The notes beneath the pieces were generated by a model. The model saw only the letters and a program-made list of their open reading frames with translations, was not told the DNA's origin and did not search any database. The position numbers and the translations under genes were made by a program. From Gemmata massiliana (GTDB lineage: Bacteria; Planctomycetota; Planctomycetia; Gemmatales; Gemmataceae): a stretch of 64,000 bases of DNA. This document shows positions 53,329-64,000 of this stretch, in pieces. The stretch lies in NCBI RefSeq assembly GCF_901538265.1, contig NZ_LR593886.1, forward strand, positions 6,965,738-7,029,737, written 5' to 3'. Within the stretch, counting starts at the first letter, position 1. The number at the start of each line of letters is the position of its first letter.

Positions 53329-53994
53329 ATGTCACTGATCGAATCAAAGCCCGGCCCTCGGGTCGGCAACCGAGAAGTGCGGTGTGCGGCGTGCGAATAC
53401 GGTCCGCTGGCGACAACGCGCAAGCGCGTGGCGGTCGCGTGCCGGTGCGCGGGGTACGCGCTCGGGCTGTACACCGACCACCGCATCCGAAAGATGCTGG
53501 ACGTCGGCCGCGCGTATACCACGCGGCTCGCTCCGCTCGCCGCGCTCGTCGCAGCGCTCCGCGAGGCCGAAGCGGGCGCGTCGGAAGCCGGTCGACGGGC
53601 CGTTTCGGACGTGTGGAGCATTTTCGAGGGGCTGCGGGCGGGCGACGCGCGAGAAGCGTCTCGCGGAGCGCACACTGCGGTCGGAGCCATACAGTGGGCG
53701 CTGGGGGTGGGAGGAGCGGCACCACCGGTCCCGCCGAAGTGGGTTTGGGCACAAACAGCGATCGCCCGGTCCGCGACCGCCCCCGTATTCGCCCCCGAAT
53801 GGCGCACGCAGGACGTACTGGCCCTCGCGCGGCTCGCTCAGATCGGTGATTTGGGAGTGCTACCGATTTTGGCCGACGCGCTCCAGGACGCCGGTTGCGA
53901 GGACGAGCAGATCCTCTCACACTGCCGTGACCCACACGAAGACCCGCACACGCCCGGGTGCTGGGTACCGGACCTGATCCTCGACGTTGAATAG
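53329..53994 (+). CDS. hypothetical protein with C-terminal box common in planctomycetes
   Basis: The ATG at 53329 with GGAG at 8 nt gives 221 residues. The N-terminus has a CAACEYG segment and the middle is Ala/Arg-rich and helical. The C-terminus (ILADALQDAGCEDEQILSHCR, then HTPGCWVPDLILDVE) matches a short box that ends many planctomycete proteins of unknown role. No signal peptide or catalytic motif is seen. Confidence 0.7.
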   Translation: MSLIESKPGPRVGNREVRCAACEYGPLATTRKRVAVACRCAGYALGLYTDHRIRKMLDVGRAYTTRLAPLAALVAALREAEAGASEAGRRAVSDVWSIFEGLRAGDAREASRGAHTAVGAIQWALGVGGAAPPVPPKWVWAQTAIARSATAPVFAPEWRTQDVLALARLAQIGDLGVLPILADALQDAGCEDEQILSHCRDPHEDPHTPGCWVPDLILDVE

Positions 53995-54009
53995 AAGTCG
54001 GGTAAGCCG

Positions 54010-54375
54010 TTACTTCGGCTCCCACAACTCGAACCGGTTGCCTTCCGGGTCGGTCGCCCAACCGAAGCGGCCGTACTCGTAGGTCTCGACCTTATCCTCG
54101 ACCTGGGCGCCCGCGGCGCGGAGCTGCGTTAGCATGGCGTCCAGATTCTTCACCCGGTAGTTGACCATGAACGTCGCCGGGCCGGGGCCGAAGTATTGCG
54201 TGTCGGTGGGGAAGGTGGACCAAACCGTCATCTCACCCGCGCCGGACGAGGTCAGCGCCCCGTAGGTTTGGTCCGGATCGACCGGGACGCCGAGGTGGTC
54301 ACGGTACCAGGCGGCCAGGGTTTTCGGATCGCGGGTCTTCAGAAACACGCCACCAATCCCAACAACTCGCTCCAT
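54010..54375 (-). CDS. VOC-family protein (glyoxalase/bleomycin resistance-like)
   Basis: This 121-residue protein has two beta-alpha-beta-beta-beta modules: GGVFLKTRDPKTLAAWYRDH and FMVNYRVKNLDAMLTQLRAAG, ending GRFGWATDPEGNRFELWEP, which holds the metal-binding E. Members act on small molecules or bind drugs; the substrate is unknown. The start at 54375 has a GGAGG-type site just upstream (CCTCC on the plus strand at 54381-54385). Confidence 0.87.
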   Translation of the reverse strand: MERVVGIGGVFLKTRDPKTLAAWYRDHLGVPVDPDQTYGALTSSGAGEMTVWSTFPTDTQYFGPGPATFMVNYRVKNLDAMLTQLRAAGAQVEDKVETYEYGRFGWATDPEGNRFELWEPK

Positions 54376-54515
54376 GACAACCTCCTTAAGTTGTTTGGGA
54401 AGGTACGCGGGACGCCGCGGAGAGTCGAGGTCAGCAGGCGCGATAGCTCTACCCGCTTGACCGACACTTCAACGAACGCAATAATGAATCTCGGAATAAC
54501 TCCGGGAGTTTTGCG

Positions 54516-55280
54516 ATGGCACTTCCGATCTCGCGCCGGCAGTTCATCAGGCTCTCGGTCGCGAGCGCCCTCGGCGCGGGCGGGTACGGGTTCGTCCGCG
54601 CCGTGCAGAAAGTTCGCGACGCCGCCCGCAGCACGTCGGACCTTTGAAACCTCAAGCAACTCGGGTTGGCGGTCGCCAACTACGCAGACGCAAACGGGCA
54701 CTACCCACCGGCGTACACGCTCGGCCCGGACAAGGAACCGTGGCACAGTTGGCGCGTCCTCATCTTGCCGTACATCGAGCAAGACGATCTCTTCAAAGCG
54801 TACCGGTTCGATGAACCCTGGAACGGGCCGAATAACAGTCAACTCGCGTCCCGAATCCCAAAAACGTTCGTGTTCCACGATACGAAGCTCCCGACCACAA
54901 CAACAAACTACCTCGCGGTCGTGGGCACGAATACGATGTGGCCGGGCGCGAAGGGGCGCAAACCCGAGGAGATCAAGGACGGTACGAGTTGGACGATTCT
55001 GATCGCCGAGAACAACGGGCTCGACGTTCACTGGATGGAGCCACGCGACCTCACCTTCGACACGATGGACTTCCGTGTCGACACCCCCGATGGCGTGAGC
55101 AGTTGGTACAAACAGCCCGGGGTCGTCACCACCGATGGCTCGGTCCTTCGCCTGTCTAAAGAAACGACACCCGAAGCACTCCGGGCTGCCCTCACCGTGA
55201 ACGGAGGGGAAGACATCTCTCGGGGTGACGGCGCCTGGACCGTCATTCCCGACGGGCGCGCCCGCGAGCGCAAGGAATAA
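54516..55280 (+). pseudogene. DUF1559-like protein with Tat-like leader, interrupted by in-frame TGA
   Basis: From ATG 54516 the frame codes ALPISRRQFIRLSVASALGA, a Tat-like leader, then VQKVRDAARSTSDL and a TGA stop at 54645-54647. Reading on in the same frame gives NLKQLGLAVANYADANGHYP and the rest of a DUF1559-like domain to 55280 (PYIEQDDLFKAY, DGTSWTILIAEN). The stop falls exactly inside the family's xNNLKQ box. A downstream ATG at 54666 could restart translation without a leader. So this is a recent nonsense mutation or a gene needing read-through. The Tat leader in place of a prepilin leader is unusual. Confidence 0.75.
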
Positions 55281-55286
55281 CCGTTC

Positions 55287-56642
55287 TCACGTCGCTCCCA
55301 GACCCGGACCGTTGAGAATCGCCGTGTTCATCGTGCCGTCCGTGATGGCGAACACGCCCGGGAACTTCGGCTTCCACCACTCGTTCGCGACGGGGCAGTA
55401 TTGGCGCCCGTTCGATTCGATTGCTGCCACGCCCGGCACGTGCGCCGCAATGCTCGCGGAGTGAATCAGCGACGCCCCCACACACGTCAGGTCTTGCACG
55501 CACCGGAACAACCCGTACTTTTGCGCGGCCGCGGCCAGTAACAGCGTCTGTGTTTGCCCCTTGCACGCCTTGAACGCCACGCCGGTGTAACCCATCTCCA
55601 TCGACAGCTTCAGCGATTCGAGGTCGAGCAGCGATTCATCAATCACGACGGGCACCTGCTTCGCCACCGCGTGCATCTTGTTCTCGGGGTGCGTCTTGAG
55701 GTCGCGCGCGGTCGGCTGCTCGATGTACTGGACGCGCTCGAACCCTGCTTGCGACATTCCGAGCTTGGCGAGCAGAATAAAATCGAGCAGGTAGTTCACG
55801 TCCCGGCACCGCTCGTTGAAGTCGAGCGAGTACCACCACTTCGTCACGCCCCGCTTCCGCTGCGCCTCCTCCGTCACGCGGTGAACGGCCGCGACGCGGT
55901 CCGCGTCCCACCGTAAATCGTCGCCGTTCAGCTTGATCTTCAGGTGCGTCAGCCCGTCGCGCGCGATCCACTCCGCGAGGTGCTCGGGCAACCCGTCGCC
56001 AATGGGTTTCGTCACGTCCGCGGGGGTGACGGGGTCGAGCGCGCCGACGAGGTGGTACAGCGGCATCCGGGTTTTGGGTTCCTGGGTGACGAACTGACTC
56101 AGGTGAAGCCCCTCAAACCCCGCGCCGAGGTAGTGATCGAGGTCGTTGGGCAGGAACTCCCGACTGTACGTGCGGAAGCAGTTCAGTCCGTGGAGCTTGC
56201 CGTAAGCGTCGTGGAGGGCCGCATCGAACGCGGACGCGACGACGAGCACAGCGAGCTTCGGCACCGGTTCCTGCCACTGGTGCAGCGCGGTGAAGTCGTC
56301 CCCGGCGAGCAACAGTTCCGGCTCCAGTCGGTGCGTGATGTCGATGGGGTGCCCGCTCAGCCCGCACAGCTTGTAGTCGCCGGCCACACGCGACGCGAGG
56401 TAGCGCATTGCGCCGAGCGTCTGGTCGTAAGTGAGCACACGCGACGGGAACGCCCACACGTTCCCGAGCGGCATCGACCCGAACCCGATCGCGGTCTTCC
56501 CGGCCCCGCTCTCGACCTCCATTCGCACGTTCAAAATCGTAACGCGGTCGAGCGCGACCCCGCCGAACTTGATCGGCGCGCGGTAGCGGAAATCTTCGTA
56601 ATCGAAGTACACGTCGCGGATACGAATATCGGTGCTGCGCAC
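55287..56642 (-). CDS. enolase-superfamily enzyme (mandelate racemase/muconate lactonizing-like)
   Basis: The GTG at 56642 with AAGGA at 7 nt gives 451 residues starting MRSTDIRIRDVYFDYEDFRY. The capping domain is followed by a barrel with LTHLKIKLNGDDLRWD (lysine strand), WYSLDFNERC (acid), VQYIEQPTARD (acid) and VPVVIDESLLDLES, the usual metal ligands. The reaction is an abstraction of an alpha proton from a carboxylate; the substrate is unknown. The gene is convergent with the broken DUF1559-like gene (6 nt apart) and divergent from the methyltransferase gene. Confidence 0.85.
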   Translation of the reverse strand: MRSTDIRIRDVYFDYEDFRYRAPIKFGGVALDRVTILNVRMEVESGAGKTAIGFGSMPLGNVWAFPSRVLTYDQTLGAMRYLASRVAGDYKLCGLSGHPIDITHRLEPELLLAGDDFTALHQWQEPVPKLAVLVVASAFDAALHDAYGKLHGLNCFRTYSREFLPNDLDHYLGAGFEGLHLSQFVTQEPKTRMPLYHLVGALDPVTPADVTKPIGDGLPEHLAEWIARDGLTHLKIKLNGDDLRWDADRVAAVHRVTEEAQRKRGVTKWWYSLDFNERCRDVNYLLDFILLAKLGMSQAGFERVQYIEQPTARDLKTHPENKMHAVAKQVPVVIDESLLDLESLKLSMEMGYTGVAFKACKGQTQTLLLAAAAQKYGLFRCVQDLTCVGASLIHSASIAAHVPGVAAIESNGRQYCPVANEWWKPKFPGVFAITDGTMNTAILNGPGLGAT

Positions 56643-56745
56643 GTCTGGTCCTTCGTCGATGGGCCTACGTGTACCGGAGGGAGAGGGACCGGTACATTGC
56701 TCAGTATGCACGCGGATCGACCGCAGACACAAGGATTAATGGCTA

Positions 56746-57585
56746 ATGGCAATTCCCGATTGGCAGCTCCCTCCGGGTGTGGATCGCGGCCTGTGGGATT
56801 ACTTCCACGCCGCCAACATGGTCGCCAACTACGACGACCAGATGCGCACCTCACCGCTCGCGTCGGCGGACGTCGCGTTCTGTGAACGGAGCTTCCCCGT
56901 GCCCGGGAAACTCGTGGATCTGGGATGCGGTACCGGGCGCCTGTGCGTTCACTTCGCCGCGAAGGGGTACGACTGCGTCGGGGTGGATCTGTCGGAAGAA
57001 ATGCTCGCGAAAGCTCGGGAAAACCTCCCCCCCCATCCCCCTTCCCTAGAAAGGAAGGGGGAGCAGAAACTGGGCTCTGAAGCCCCTCTCCCATTGGGGG
57101 AGGGGTTGGGGAGGGGTTCTGCGTCCTTCGTCAACGCAAACCTCGTCGACCTGTCTGTGTTACCCGAGGGGTCGTTCGATTTCGCCGCGTGCCTGTTCAG
57201 CACGCTCGGAATGGTGCGCGGACAGGAGAACCGCGCGAAGGTGCTGGCCAATGTGTTCCGACTACTGAAGCCGGGCGGCCGGTTCGTGCTGCACGTCCAC
57301 AACCGGTTCTTCCGCGGGCTGGGGCTTTCTCGGGTGGGCGGGCAGTTCTTCCGCACGCTGTTCGAGCGATCCTCCGCCGGTGACATCACCATGTCTCAAG
57401 CCTACGGCGGCGCGCCACTCACGCTTCATCACTTCATGAAACGCGAGGCGGTCACGATGTTATGGGAGGCGGGGTTTCGGACGCTCGACGGCCTCCCGCT
57501 CGCGGCCGAAGGCACCCGGGCCGGCTGGCCCCGGGCACTTCGCGCTTACGGTTGGTTGTTGCTTTCCGAACGGCCGGAGAATTGA
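56746..57585 (+). CDS. SAM-dependent methyltransferase with in-frame repeat insertion
   Basis: The protein has 279 residues. Motif I is VDLGCGTGRLCVHFA, followed by VGVDLSEEMLAKARENL. The next 33 residues (about 93-125, Pro/Leu/Gly-rich) are coded by a palindromic repeat at 57022-57119. The fold then resumes with ASFVNANLVDLSVLPEGSFD and LLKPGGRFVLHVHN. The target is unknown. Its stop is 1 nt from the stop of convergent fusA, so the 3' ends have no room for a separate terminator. Confidence 0.87.
   Translation: MAIPDWQLPPGVDRGLWDYFHAANMVANYDDQMRTSPLASADVAFCERSFPVPGKLVDLGCGTGRLCVHFAAKGYDCVGVDLSEEMLAKARENLPPHPPSLERKGEQKLGSEAPLPLGEGLGRGSASFVNANLVDLSVLPEGSFDFAACLFSTLGMVRGQENRAKVLANVFRLLKPGGRFVLHVHNRFFRGLGLSRVGGQFFRTLFERSSAGDITMSQAYGGAPLTLHHFMKREAVTMLWEAGFRTLDGLPLAAEGTRAGWPRALRAYGWLLLSERPEN
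57022..57119 (+). repeat. double-hairpin repeat inside the methyltransferase coding sequence
   Basis: It holds CCCTTCCCTAGAAAGGAAGG and CCCCTCTCCCATTGGGGGAG hairpins, in the same order and orientation as in apbE (47154-47257), and is read in a different frame without a stop. Confidence 0.85.
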
Positions 57586-57586
57586 C

Positions 57587-59707
57587 TTACTCACCCATCA
57601 ATTGGCGGAGCACCGAATCCGGGGCCGGTTCGTAGCTGTGCGGCTCCATGCCCATCGCCGCACGGCCCTGGCTCAAACTGCGCACTTCGTTCGCGTAGGT
57701 GAACAGTTCCCGCAGCGGAACGCGGGAGATGAGTTCCACCATGTCGCCGTTGGGACTCATCTCCTGGGCGTCGATCTGCCCACCCCGGCGCGTGAGATCA
57801 CCGAGGATCGACCCGACGAACTGATTCGGTGTCGTTACCGTTACCTTCATGATCGGTTCGAGCAACTGCACGTTGTCCTGCGTCGCCTCGCGGTACGCCC
57901 GGATCGCCGCCGCGACGAAGGCGTCTTCGGTGGACACCTGCGGGTCGAACTTCGCGTCCAACAGGCGCGCCTGGGCGTTCATCATTGGGTACCCGAGTTC
58001 GCCCGTCTGGAGCGAGTCGAAGAGCGCCTTCTCCGCCGCCGCGAGGAACGCCACCGGGACCGGGTTCGCGTCCGTGTTCACCACGTTGAACACGGAGACC
58101 GGCTTGTCGGTCTTGAAGTTGGTGAACGACACCTTCAGCTCCGCGAACGCGGGCTTGTCGCCGAGCTTCTCGACCTTCACGTCGACCGTCCGTGGAGCTT
58201 TTAGCATCTCGCGGAAGCTCACACGCGGCGGGTACGCCCGCACCTTGAGCCGGAAGTCGCGTTCGAGCCGGTGGCGCTTCACCTCGAGGTGGAGCGTGCC
58301 CATGCCGCTCATCACCGTCTGCCCCTCGCTCACCTTCAGCTTGAACGTCGGGTCTTCGAGTTGCAGCACCTCGAGCGCGTGCGCGAGTTTGTCCTTGTCC
58401 GCGCCGCTCTCCGGCTCGATCGACTGGCTCACGACAGCTTCCGCGAACGTGATCGTTTCGAGCAGGATCGGGTGCGCGGTCTCGCAAAGCGTGTCGCCCG
58501 TGACGGTGTCCTTCAGCCCGACGACGCAAACGATGTCGCCCGCCGGACCGTTCTCGACCTCTTCCAGCCCGCGGGCCGGGTCCGCGTGGACGTGGAACAA
58601 CTTCGCGACGTTCTCCTTGGTGTCCTTGCCCGGGTTATACGCCCGCATGTTCGGCTTCATCACGCCGGAGTACACGCGGATGAAGAACCGGTTCCCGTTC
58701 GGGTGCCAGGACGCCTTGAACACCAACCCGCAGAACGGCTCCTTCGGGTCGGGCTTCCGCTTCTGCTCCTTCTTGCCCTTCGGGTCGGTGCCGACCACGG
58801 CCGGGCGGTCGAGCGGGCTGGGCAGATAGAGCGTGACCGCGTCGAGGAGCGGCTGAATGCCGATGTGTTCGCGCCCGCTCCCGGCGAGCACGGGGTAGAT
58901 CGTGCGCGCGAGGCACTGTTCGCGCACCAGTTGCCGCACCTTCGCCGGGTCCGGCTCCTTGCCGTCGAGCACGACCGAGGTGATGAGATCCTTGTCGTCG
59001 TGCGCGGTGAGCGCGTCGAAGAGCTGTTCGCGGTAGGTTTGGGCTTCGTCCAGGTTCTCTTCCGGAATACCCGCGATGCGCACGGTCTTCCCGAAATCGC
59101 CCGCGTCGAAGAACTTGGCCTTCATCTCAATGAGGTCGATCACCCCGCCGAACGGCGTGCGGCTGTCGGCCGCGCCGCCCGAACCGATGGGGATGATGAT
59201 CGGGACCGGGCGCCCCTGCTCTTCCGGGTTCGGCGTGAGACGCGAGCGCACCGATTCGAGCGTGCGCGCGAAGTTCGCGCCCACGACGTCCATCTTGTTG
59301 ACGAACACCATGCGCGGGACACCGTACCGGTTCGCCTGGCGCCACACCGTTTCGGACTGGGCCTCCACGCCCTTCTGCCCGTCGAACACGACCACCGCGC
59401 CGTCGAGCACGCGGAGCGAGCGCTCGACCTCCGCGGTGAAGTCGACGTGCCCCGGGGTGTCGATCAGGTTGATGGTGTGCCCGGCCCACTCGAACGGCAC
59501 GCACGCGGAGTAGATCGTGATCCCGCGGGCCTGTTCTTCGGGGTCGTAGTCGGTGTCGGTCGTGCCCTCGTCGACGCCGCCGAGCTTGTGCTTGGCGCCG
59601 GCGTAGTACAGCAGGTGCTCGGTGGTCGTGGTCTTGCCCGCGTCGATGTGCGCGATGACCCCGAGGTTCCGCACGCGGGTCAGGTCAACACCCGTATTTT
59701 TGGCCAT
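57587..59707 (-). CDS. fusA: elongation factor G
   Basis: This 706-residue GTPase drives ribosomal translocation. G1 is AHIDAGKTTTTEH, G2 lies around ARGITIYSACV, G3 is DTPGH and G4 is NKMD. The domain II-V sequence continues to the end, with a domain IV segment in SFREMLKAP and a C-terminal MGMEPHSYEPAPDSV. A Lys-rich stretch near residues 305-320 (KGKKEQKRKPDPKE) is not usual in bacterial EF-G. The gene is the last of the rpoC-rpsL-rpsG-fusA group. Confidence 0.96.
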   Translation of the reverse strand: MAKNTGVDLTRVRNLGVIAHIDAGKTTTTEHLLYYAGAKHKLGGVDEGTTDTDYDPEEQARGITIYSACVPFEWAGHTINLIDTPGHVDFTAEVERSLRVLDGAVVVFDGQKGVEAQSETVWRQANRYGVPRMVFVNKMDVVGANFARTLESVRSRLTPNPEEQGRPVPIIIPIGSGGAADSRTPFGGVIDLIEMKAKFFDAGDFGKTVRIAGIPEENLDEAQTYREQLFDALTAHDDKDLITSVVLDGKEPDPAKVRQLVREQCLARTIYPVLAGSGREHIGIQPLLDAVTLYLPSPLDRPAVVGTDPKGKKEQKRKPDPKEPFCGLVFKASWHPNGNRFFIRVYSGVMKPNMRAYNPGKDTKENVAKLFHVHADPARGLEEVENGPAGDIVCVVGLKDTVTGDTLCETAHPILLETITFAEAVVSQSIEPESGADKDKLAHALEVLQLEDPTFKLKVSEGQTVMSGMGTLHLEVKRHRLERDFRLKVRAYPPRVSFREMLKAPRTVDVKVEKLGDKPAFAELKVSFTNFKTDKPVSVFNVVNTDANPVPVAFLAAAEKALFDSLQTGELGYPMMNAQARLLDAKFDPQVSTEDAFVAAAIRAYREATQDNVQLLEPIMKVTVTTPNQFVGSILGDLTRRGGQIDAQEMSPNGDMVELISRVPLRELFTYANEVRSLSQGRAAMGMEPHSYEPAPDSVLRQLMGE

Positions 59708-59774
59708 CGTCGCACCCGTGTTCGGTTCCCGGTTCCCAGTTCTCAGTTTACGGAGCCAGAGCGGACAAAAGGAA

Positions 59775-59822
59775 AGTGGTCAGTGACCGGTGCCGGGTTC
59801 GCGGCGCCGATCACTGACCACT
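59775..59822 (-). repeat. inverted repeat between rpsG and fusA
   Basis: AGTGGTCAGTGACCGG (59775-59790) pairs with 59807-59822. The single difference is a G-U pair when read as minus-strand RNA, the strand of the operon. It may adjust fusA expression relative to rpsG. Confidence 0.7.
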
Positions 59823-59840
59823 GATAGCTGGCCAATCAAA

Positions 59841-60317
59841 TCACCAAGCGAAGTGGCTGAACGCCTTGTTCGCTTCGGCCATCTTGATGGTCTGTTCGCG
59901 CTTGCTCATCGCTTCGCCCTGGCGCTGGAAGGCGGCCATCAGCTCTTCGGCGAGTCGCAGGTGCGTCGGGCGGCCCGCTTTCGCGCGGATCGCCGCCAGG
60001 ATCCACCGGATCGCGAGGCTCTCGGCCCGCTTCGGCTTCACCTGCATCGGCACCTGGTAGTTGGCCCCGCCGACGCGCCGCGAGCGCACTTCGAGCGACG
60101 GCTTGACGTTCCCCAGGGCCTCGGTGAAGACCTGGATCGGGTCGACGTCCGGCATGCGCTTCTTGATCTGGTCGAGCGCGTCGTACACCACCCGCGTCGC
60201 GACGGACTTCTTGCCGTCGTGCATCAGGCAGTTGATGAACTTGCTCAACAGGAGCGACCCGTAGCGGGTGTCCGGGGCGAGTTTGTCGTAGCTGGCCGTG
60301 CGTGTTTTGGAGCCCAT
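59841..60317 (-). CDS. rpsG: 30S ribosomal protein S7
   Basis: The protein has 158 residues, usual for S7, with LLSKFINCLMHDGKKSVA, ALGNVKPSLEVRSRRVGGAN, YQVPMQV and the C-terminal helix ending AFSHFAW. It nucleates the 3' domain of 16S rRNA. It lies between rpsL and fusA, as in the str operon. Confidence 0.97.
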   Translation of the reverse strand: MGSKTRTASYDKLAPDTRYGSLLLSKFINCLMHDGKKSVATRVVYDALDQIKKRMPDVDPIQVFTEALGNVKPSLEVRSRRVGGANYQVPMQVKPKRAESLAIRWILAAIRAKAGRPTHLRLAEELMAAFQRQGEAMSKREQTIKMAEANKAFSHFAW

Positions 60318-60329
60318 GTTTCTCAGTCG

Positions 60330-60412
60330 AAAGTCGTAAAGTCGAACAGTCGTAAAGTCCAGAAGCGTCAGTGGCCGGTTCCGACCTCGTGACTTTCGAC
60401 TTTATGACCTGC
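60330..60412. repeat. imperfect inverted repeat between rpsL and rpsG
   Basis: GTCGTAAAGTCGAACAGTC (about 60335-60353) is partly complementary to GACTTTCGACTTTATGAC (about 60392-60409). It is of the same kind as other intergenic hairpins of the window. Confidence 0.5.
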
Positions 60413-60423
60413 GACGGTGCGGG

Positions 60424-60798
60424 TTACTTGCCTTCCTTCTTCGTACCGTACTTCGAGCGGGCCTGCTTCCGGTCCTGCACGCCCTGCGAGTCGAGCACGC
60501 CGCGGACGATGTGGTACCGGACGCCCGGCAAGTCGCGGACGCGACCGCCGCGGACGAGCACGATCGAGTGCTCTTGCAGGTTGTGCCCCTCACCGGGGAT
60601 GTACGCGGTCACTTCGATGCCGTTCGAGAGCCGGACACGGGCCACCTTCCGGAGCGCCGAGTTCGGCTTCTTCGGGGTCATCGTCTTGACGACCGTACAC
60701 ACGCCGCGCTTCTGCGGGCACCCCTGCATGGCCGGGTGCTTGGGCTTGGAGCGCTGCGGTTGACGCGGGCTTTTGATCAGTTGGTTAATCGTCGGCAT
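60424..60798 (-). CDS. rpsL: 30S ribosomal protein S12
   Basis: The ATG at 60798 starts [14 protein letters not shown], the canonical S12 start; the longer frame is ignored. The protein has 124 residues. The decoding loop shows [17 protein letters not shown] and the second one [19 protein letters not shown], with wild-type lysines at the usual streptomycin-resistance positions. It belongs to the small-subunit accuracy centre. Confidence 0.97.
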   Translation of the reverse strand: MPTINQLIKSPRQPQRSKPKHPAMQGCPQKRGVCTVVKTMTPKKPNSALRKVARVRLSNGIEVTAYIPGEGHNLQEHSIVLVRGGRVRDLPGVRYHIVRGVLDSQGVQDRKQARSKYGTKKEGK

Positions 60799-60991
60799 TC
60801 GTCTGGTCCTGTTCAACCGTCGGCGGCGGCCGAACGGGAATAAGTATGTTAGTGTCCCGCTCGCGAGCGGGAAGTCCCCCATTTAAAAAAGCGCGAAACG
60901 CGGAATTCGGAACGCGGGGCGAACGAGACGCGAACTAACGAACCTTTTGTCTTCAGTTCCGCGCCCCGCGCTCCGACTCCCCGTTCGCGAA

Positions 60992-64000
<3,009 letters not shown>

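Noticed and set aside
54645-54647. TGA as a selenocysteine codon in the DUF1559-like gene
   Set aside because: The position corresponds to an asparagine-rich box of the family and no clear SECIS-like hairpin was seen just downstream; a nonsense mutation is simpler.
58271-59824. Plus-strand ORF of 517 codons
   Set aside because: It is the shadow of fusA.

Overview
The window looks like a chromosomal segment of a high-GC planctomycete, most likely of the Gemmata group. The signs are GC-rich coding sequence with long antisense shadow frames, a DUF1559 prepilin-like gene followed by a small lipoprotein gene, a Tat-exported DUF1501 protein, three Tat-exported Gfo/Idh/MocA oxidoreductases, an ECF sigma factor with a C-terminal membrane extension, methanopterin-linked C1 genes, and many intergenic palindromic repeats. 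No IS element, CRISPR array, rRNA or tRNA was recognised.

Layout. 1-9.7 kb (+): the 3' part of an FtsH-like AAA/M41 protease gene, a small acidic-tailed protein and two very large paralogous proteins; this resembles the predicted NTP-dependent 'ternary' conflict systems. 9.7-17.3 kb: a DUF1264 protein, an MFS transporter, DUF1501, a zinc metallopeptidase, DUF2237, an alpha/beta hydrolase and malate dehydrogenase. 17.5-24 kb: DUF1559 and lipoprotein genes, then gap, pgk, accD and a small protein kinase. 24.3-34 kb: a hypothetical gene, an ECF sigma factor, a 57-residue ORF next to rsmE, a lipoprotein, an oxidoreductase, hisF, pilT and a nitronate monooxygenase-like gene.

34.1-35.5 kb is the most unusual part. 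It holds about eight head-to-tail units of 160-190 bp without protein genes. Each has a (T)TAGC box, a shared 19-nt hairpin, a hairpin of unit-specific sequence and an AGTAGC box. Seven of the eight are closed by a pair of complementary flanks private to that unit. This is the layout of a retron msr-msd RNA (a1, branch G, msr stem, msd stem, a2), but no reverse transcriptase is encoded in the window. G-U pairs and compensatory changes in the shared hairpin favour a plus-strand RNA. The retron link is an inference; a tandem array of structured RNAs is what the sequence directly shows.

35.6-43 kb (+): a tightly overlapping operon with a fused MFS/spermidine-synthase-like protein, an ATP-grasp enzyme, mch, a RimK-like ligase, a CitG-like protein and a PTPS-like protein, which fits tetrahydromethanopterin-type cofactor synthesis and C1 transfer. 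43-54 kb: a TIM-barrel isomerase, oxidoreductases, an FGE-like protein, ApbE, an LRR protein, a GCS2-type glutamate-cysteine ligase and small proteins. 54-57.6 kb: a VOC protein, a DUF1559-like gene broken by an in-frame TGA, an enolase-superfamily enzyme and a methyltransferase. 57.6-64 kb (-): the 3' part of rpoC, then rpsL, rpsG and fusA.

Palindromic repeats are everywhere between genes. One double-hairpin family has also entered three coding sequences in frame (an ATP-grasp gene, apbE and a methyltransferase), each time at what looks like a tolerant site.
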